From Arthrobacter sp. B6 (GTDB lineage: Bacteria > Actinomycetota > Actinomycetes > Actinomycetales > Micrococcaceae): a DNA stretch of 64,000 nt. Each line of letters starts with the position of its first letter. The stretch's first letter is position 1. Below are positions 62,353 to 64,000 of this stretch, one piece after another. The stretch covers positions 410,713 through 474,712 of the forward strand of contig NZ_KV467169.1 in the NCBI RefSeq assembly GCF_001663775.1, written 5' to 3'. Below the pieces are notes generated by a model that saw only the letters and a list, made by a program, of their open reading frames with translations, searched no databases and was not told where the DNA came from. The position numbers and the translations under genes were made by a program.

Positions 62353-63405
62353 CTACAGCGATGCAGCGATGGCATCCCCAACGGCACTGGTGGTGCGGGA
62401 GCCGCCGTCGCGGTTTTCGACGTCGGTAATGACCGCCGCTTCGATCTTCCTGGCCGCCTCGGTGTAGCCGAGGTGGTCCAGCAGGAGGGCCGCTGACAGG
62501 ATGGCGGCGGTGGGATCCGCCTTCTGCTGCCCTGCGATGTCCGGGGCGGATCCGTGGACGGGCTCGAACATGGACGGAGCGGTGCGGTCCATATTGATGT
62601 TGCCCGATGCAGCCAGCCCGATGCCGCCGGTAATGGCTGCGGCAAGGTCAGTCAGGATGTCGCCGAAAAGGTTGTCCGTGACGATCACGTCAAAGCGTGA
62701 CGGGTCGGTAACCATGAAGATCGTGGCGGCATCGACGTGCAGGTAATCGTGGGTCACCTCAGGGAATTCCTTGGCCACAGCCTCGACCGTCCGCTTCCAC
62801 AGGTGGCCGGCGAAGACGAGGACGTTGTGCTTGTGTACGAGCGTGACGTGCTTGCGTTCCCGGGCACTGGCACGGCGGAAAGCATCACGGACAACACGTT
62901 CTACGCCATGCGCTGTGTTCAGTGAGACCTCGGTGGCTACTTCGTGCGGCGTGCCGCCCCGCAGCGTGCCGCCGTTGCCGACGTAAGGGCCCTCGGTTCC
63001 CTCCCGGACCACAATAAAATCGATGGTTCCGGGGTTGGCCAGAGGGCTGCCCACGGTGCCAAAGAGCCGGGACGGCCGCAGGTTGACGTAGTGGTCAAGG
63101 CTGAAGCGGAGCTTGAGCAGCATCTCCCGCTCGATGATGCCGGACGGAATCCGGGTATCGCCGGGGGCAGCACCTACAGCGCCGAAGAGGATCGCGTCGC
63201 GTTTCCGAAGGTCCTCAAGGACCTCGTCCGGAAGGGTCTCACCGGTAGCCAGCCAGTGCTCGGCGCCGAGCTTGTAGTGGTGCTGCTCGAGGTCGACGCC
63301 CTCGGCGGCAACGGCCTTTTCGAGGACCTTCAGTGCCTCGGCAATGACCTCGGGGCCGATGCCGTCGCCGGGAATGACAGCGAGATTAATGGTGGATGCG
63401 CTCAT
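62353..63405 (-). CDS. leuB: 3-isopropylmalate dehydrogenase
   Basis: LeuB oxidises and decarboxylates 3-isopropylmalate with NAD+. The 350-residue protein has the N-terminal VIPGDGIGPEVIAEAL, substrate Arg in LRFSLDHYVNLRP, and the metal-site VTDNLFGDILTDLAAAI. A TAATAT -10 nine bases before the ATG implies a leader of about three bases. The 17-bp leu palindrome lies just upstream of the -35, also found at leuC. Confidence 0.96.
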   Translation of the reverse strand: MSASTINLAVIPGDGIGPEVIAEALKVLEKAVAAEGVDLEQHHYKLGAEHWLATGETLPDEVLEDLRKRDAILFGAVGAAPGDTRIPSGIIEREMLLKLRFSLDHYVNLRPSRLFGTVGSPLANPGTIDFIVVREGTEGPYVGNGGTLRGGTPHEVATEVSLNTAHGVERVVRDAFRRASARERKHVTLVHKHNVLVFAGHLWKRTVEAVAKEFPEVTHDYLHVDAATIFMVTDPSRFDVIVTDNLFGDILTDLAAAITGGIGLAASGNINMDRTAPSMFEPVHGSAPDIAGQQKADPTAAILSAALLLDHLGYTEAARKIEAAVITDVENRDGGSRTTSAVGDAIAASL

Positions 63406-63414
63406 ACTCCAAGA

Positions 63415-63441
63415 ATATTAAGGGATCCGTATGCCGGACAA
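63415..63441 (-). promoter_or_regulatory. Candidate leuB promoter
   Basis: On the minus strand TTGTCC (63441-63436), a 15-base spacer and TAATAT (63420-63415). The short spacer is non-ideal. The predicted start at about 63408 is three bases before the leuB ATG. Confidence 0.45.
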
Positions 63442-63444
63442 TCA

Positions 63445-63461
63445 GTCTCAATTATTGAGAC
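63445..63461. promoter_or_regulatory. Operator palindrome at leuB
   Basis: GTCTCAATTATTGAGAC is a perfect palindrome around a central T. It lies 40 bases before the leuB start, three bases from the predicted -35, and overlaps the sortase stop codon (63452-63454). It matches the leuC/ltbR site in 14 of 17 positions. Confidence 0.75.
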
Positions 63462-64000
63462 GACAGGACCGGCGAAGCCACCACCACCACGTTGGTCCCC
63501 CAGAGATCGTCCGTGTAGCAGGAAATGAGGACCAGCCTGTTGGGTACCACCTCCCAAATGGGGCTGTCCTTCAATCCGGACTTGACGTAGGTGGTGACCG
63601 AGTCCACGCGGTAGGCCAATTCTCCGGTGCCAGTGTAAACAGTGAGCAGGTCACCCGCCGCCGCCTTGGTACTCAGCCGGTTGAACGGTGCTTCCTGGTC
63701 CTGCCAACTGTGGCCGGCCACGTACGTGGTGTTGACCGAGCCTTCTCCCGGCACCCCGTAGGGCGTGAGCCAGTAGCCGTCCATGGTGGGTGGGGGAACG
63801 ATGGTCTGGGTGGCCTGGTCTGCACCACTTGGCTCCAGCGGATGGACCACAACGTCGATTTCCGCCGCGGGGTAGACGAGTCTCTGGGGCGGCGCGGCGG
63901 AGGGACCTGCCGGGACCGGAACGCTGGCGGTCTCCGACGGCGTCGGGGTTGGCGTGGACGGTGCGGGAGCCGCGGACGTGTGCTGCACCGCCACGCCGGT
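63452..64000 (-). CDS. Sortase domain protein (class F-like), N-terminus cut by window edge
   Basis: A secreted sortase-fold transpeptidase; the frame is open at the right edge, so the signal peptide lies beyond it. What is visible is an Ala/Pro/Thr-rich linker, then the catalytic domain with His in TTYVAGHSW and Cys in LVLISCYTDDLWGTNVVVV. The third catalytic residue, an Arg normally two to three residues before the last strand, is not evident (WGTNVVVV). Actinobacterial class F members show similar CYT-x-D-x-WG sequences, so this may be a family trait. No LPxTG substrate is in the window. Confidence 0.78.
   Translation of the reverse strand, partial: TGVAVQHTSAAPAPSTPTPTPSETASVPVPAGPSAAPPQRLVYPAAEIDVVVHPLEPSGADQATQTIVPPPTMDGYWLTPYGVPGEGSVNTTYVAGHSWQDQEAPFNRLSTKAAAGDLLTVYTGTGELAYRVDSVTTYVKSGLKDSPIWEVVPNRLVLISCYTDDLWGTNVVVVASPVLSSQ

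Overview
The window is a chromosomal core segment of a high-GC Gram-positive bacterium, most likely an Arthrobacter/Pseudarthrobacter-type member of the Micrococcaceae. The basis is the high GC content, frequent GTG starts, actinobacterial marker families (DUF3145, DUF2469, DUF3515, YceD/DUF177) and the gene order rpsP-khpA-rimM-trmD-rplS-lepB-rnhB-DUF2469-yraN-comM-dprA on one side and leuB-ilvE-gltX / ltbR-leuCD-murA-plsC-gpsA-ddl-DUF3515-thiL-DAK-recG-rsmD-coaD-DUF177-rpmF-rnc-mutM-smc-ftsY-amt-glnB-ffh on the other. The genus is an inference from gene content; no 16S gene is present.

Layout. 1-2.1 kb (+): the end of the fatty-acid synthesis cluster (fabH 3' end, acpP, fabF), closed by an 18-bp-stem terminator facing DUF3145. 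2.1-12.7 kb (-): xerC, dprA, comM, yraN, DUF2469, rnhB, two tandem signal peptidases, rplS, trmD, rimM, khpA and rpsP, read from rpsP leftwards. 12.8-20 kb: a hypothetical gene, a two-domain VOC protein, an amidohydrolase, TPP-riboswitch-controlled thiC (+), an alpha/beta hydrolase and ffh. 20-24.7 kb: a lone G6PDH-like gene (+), glnB-amt (-) and an MFS transporter (+), with a four-half-site GlnR-like box between amt and the MFS gene. 24.7-35.4 kb (-): ftsY, smc, an MFS/beta-propeller pair, mutM, rnc, cysteine-free rpmF, DUF177 and coaD. 35.4-37.4 kb (+): a DapC-type aminotransferase translationally coupled to a spermidine-synthase-like protein. 37.5-43.9 kb (-): rsmD, recG, a DAK2/FakA-like protein, thiL and a polytopic membrane protein. 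44-45 kb: a DUF3515 lipoprotein (+), six 58-bp tandem repeats, then ddl, gpsA, plsC and murA (-). 49.5-52.4 kb: leuCD diverging from an IclR-type regulator (LtbR/NdgR-like). 52.4-56.5 kb: DUF1697 and two overlapping dynamin-like GTPases. 56.5-64 kb: tRNA-Glu(CTC), tRNA-Gln(CTG), a HAD hydrolase, gltX, a FAH-family protein, an MBL hydrolase, ilvE, leuB and a partial sortase.

The genes are mostly growth-linked housekeeping: SRP targeting and export (ffh, ftsY, two lepB), ribosome and tRNA maturation, cell-wall precursors (murA, ddl, possibly dapC), phospholipid synthesis (gpsA, plsC), leucine synthesis (leuB, leuC, leuD, ilvE), thiamine (thiC, thiL), nitrogen sensing (glnB, amt) and DNA repair/recombination (recG, mutM, dprA, xerC, smc).

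I found no mobile element, prophage, CRISPR array, defence island or clear undescribed multi-gene system. The best leads are regulatory: a shared 17-bp palindrome at both leu loci, placed in the spacer of an apparently leaderless ltbR promoter; a terminator palindrome inside the 5' end of the second lepB; the GlnR-like box; the 58-bp repeat block; and a possible ATT start for DUF177.
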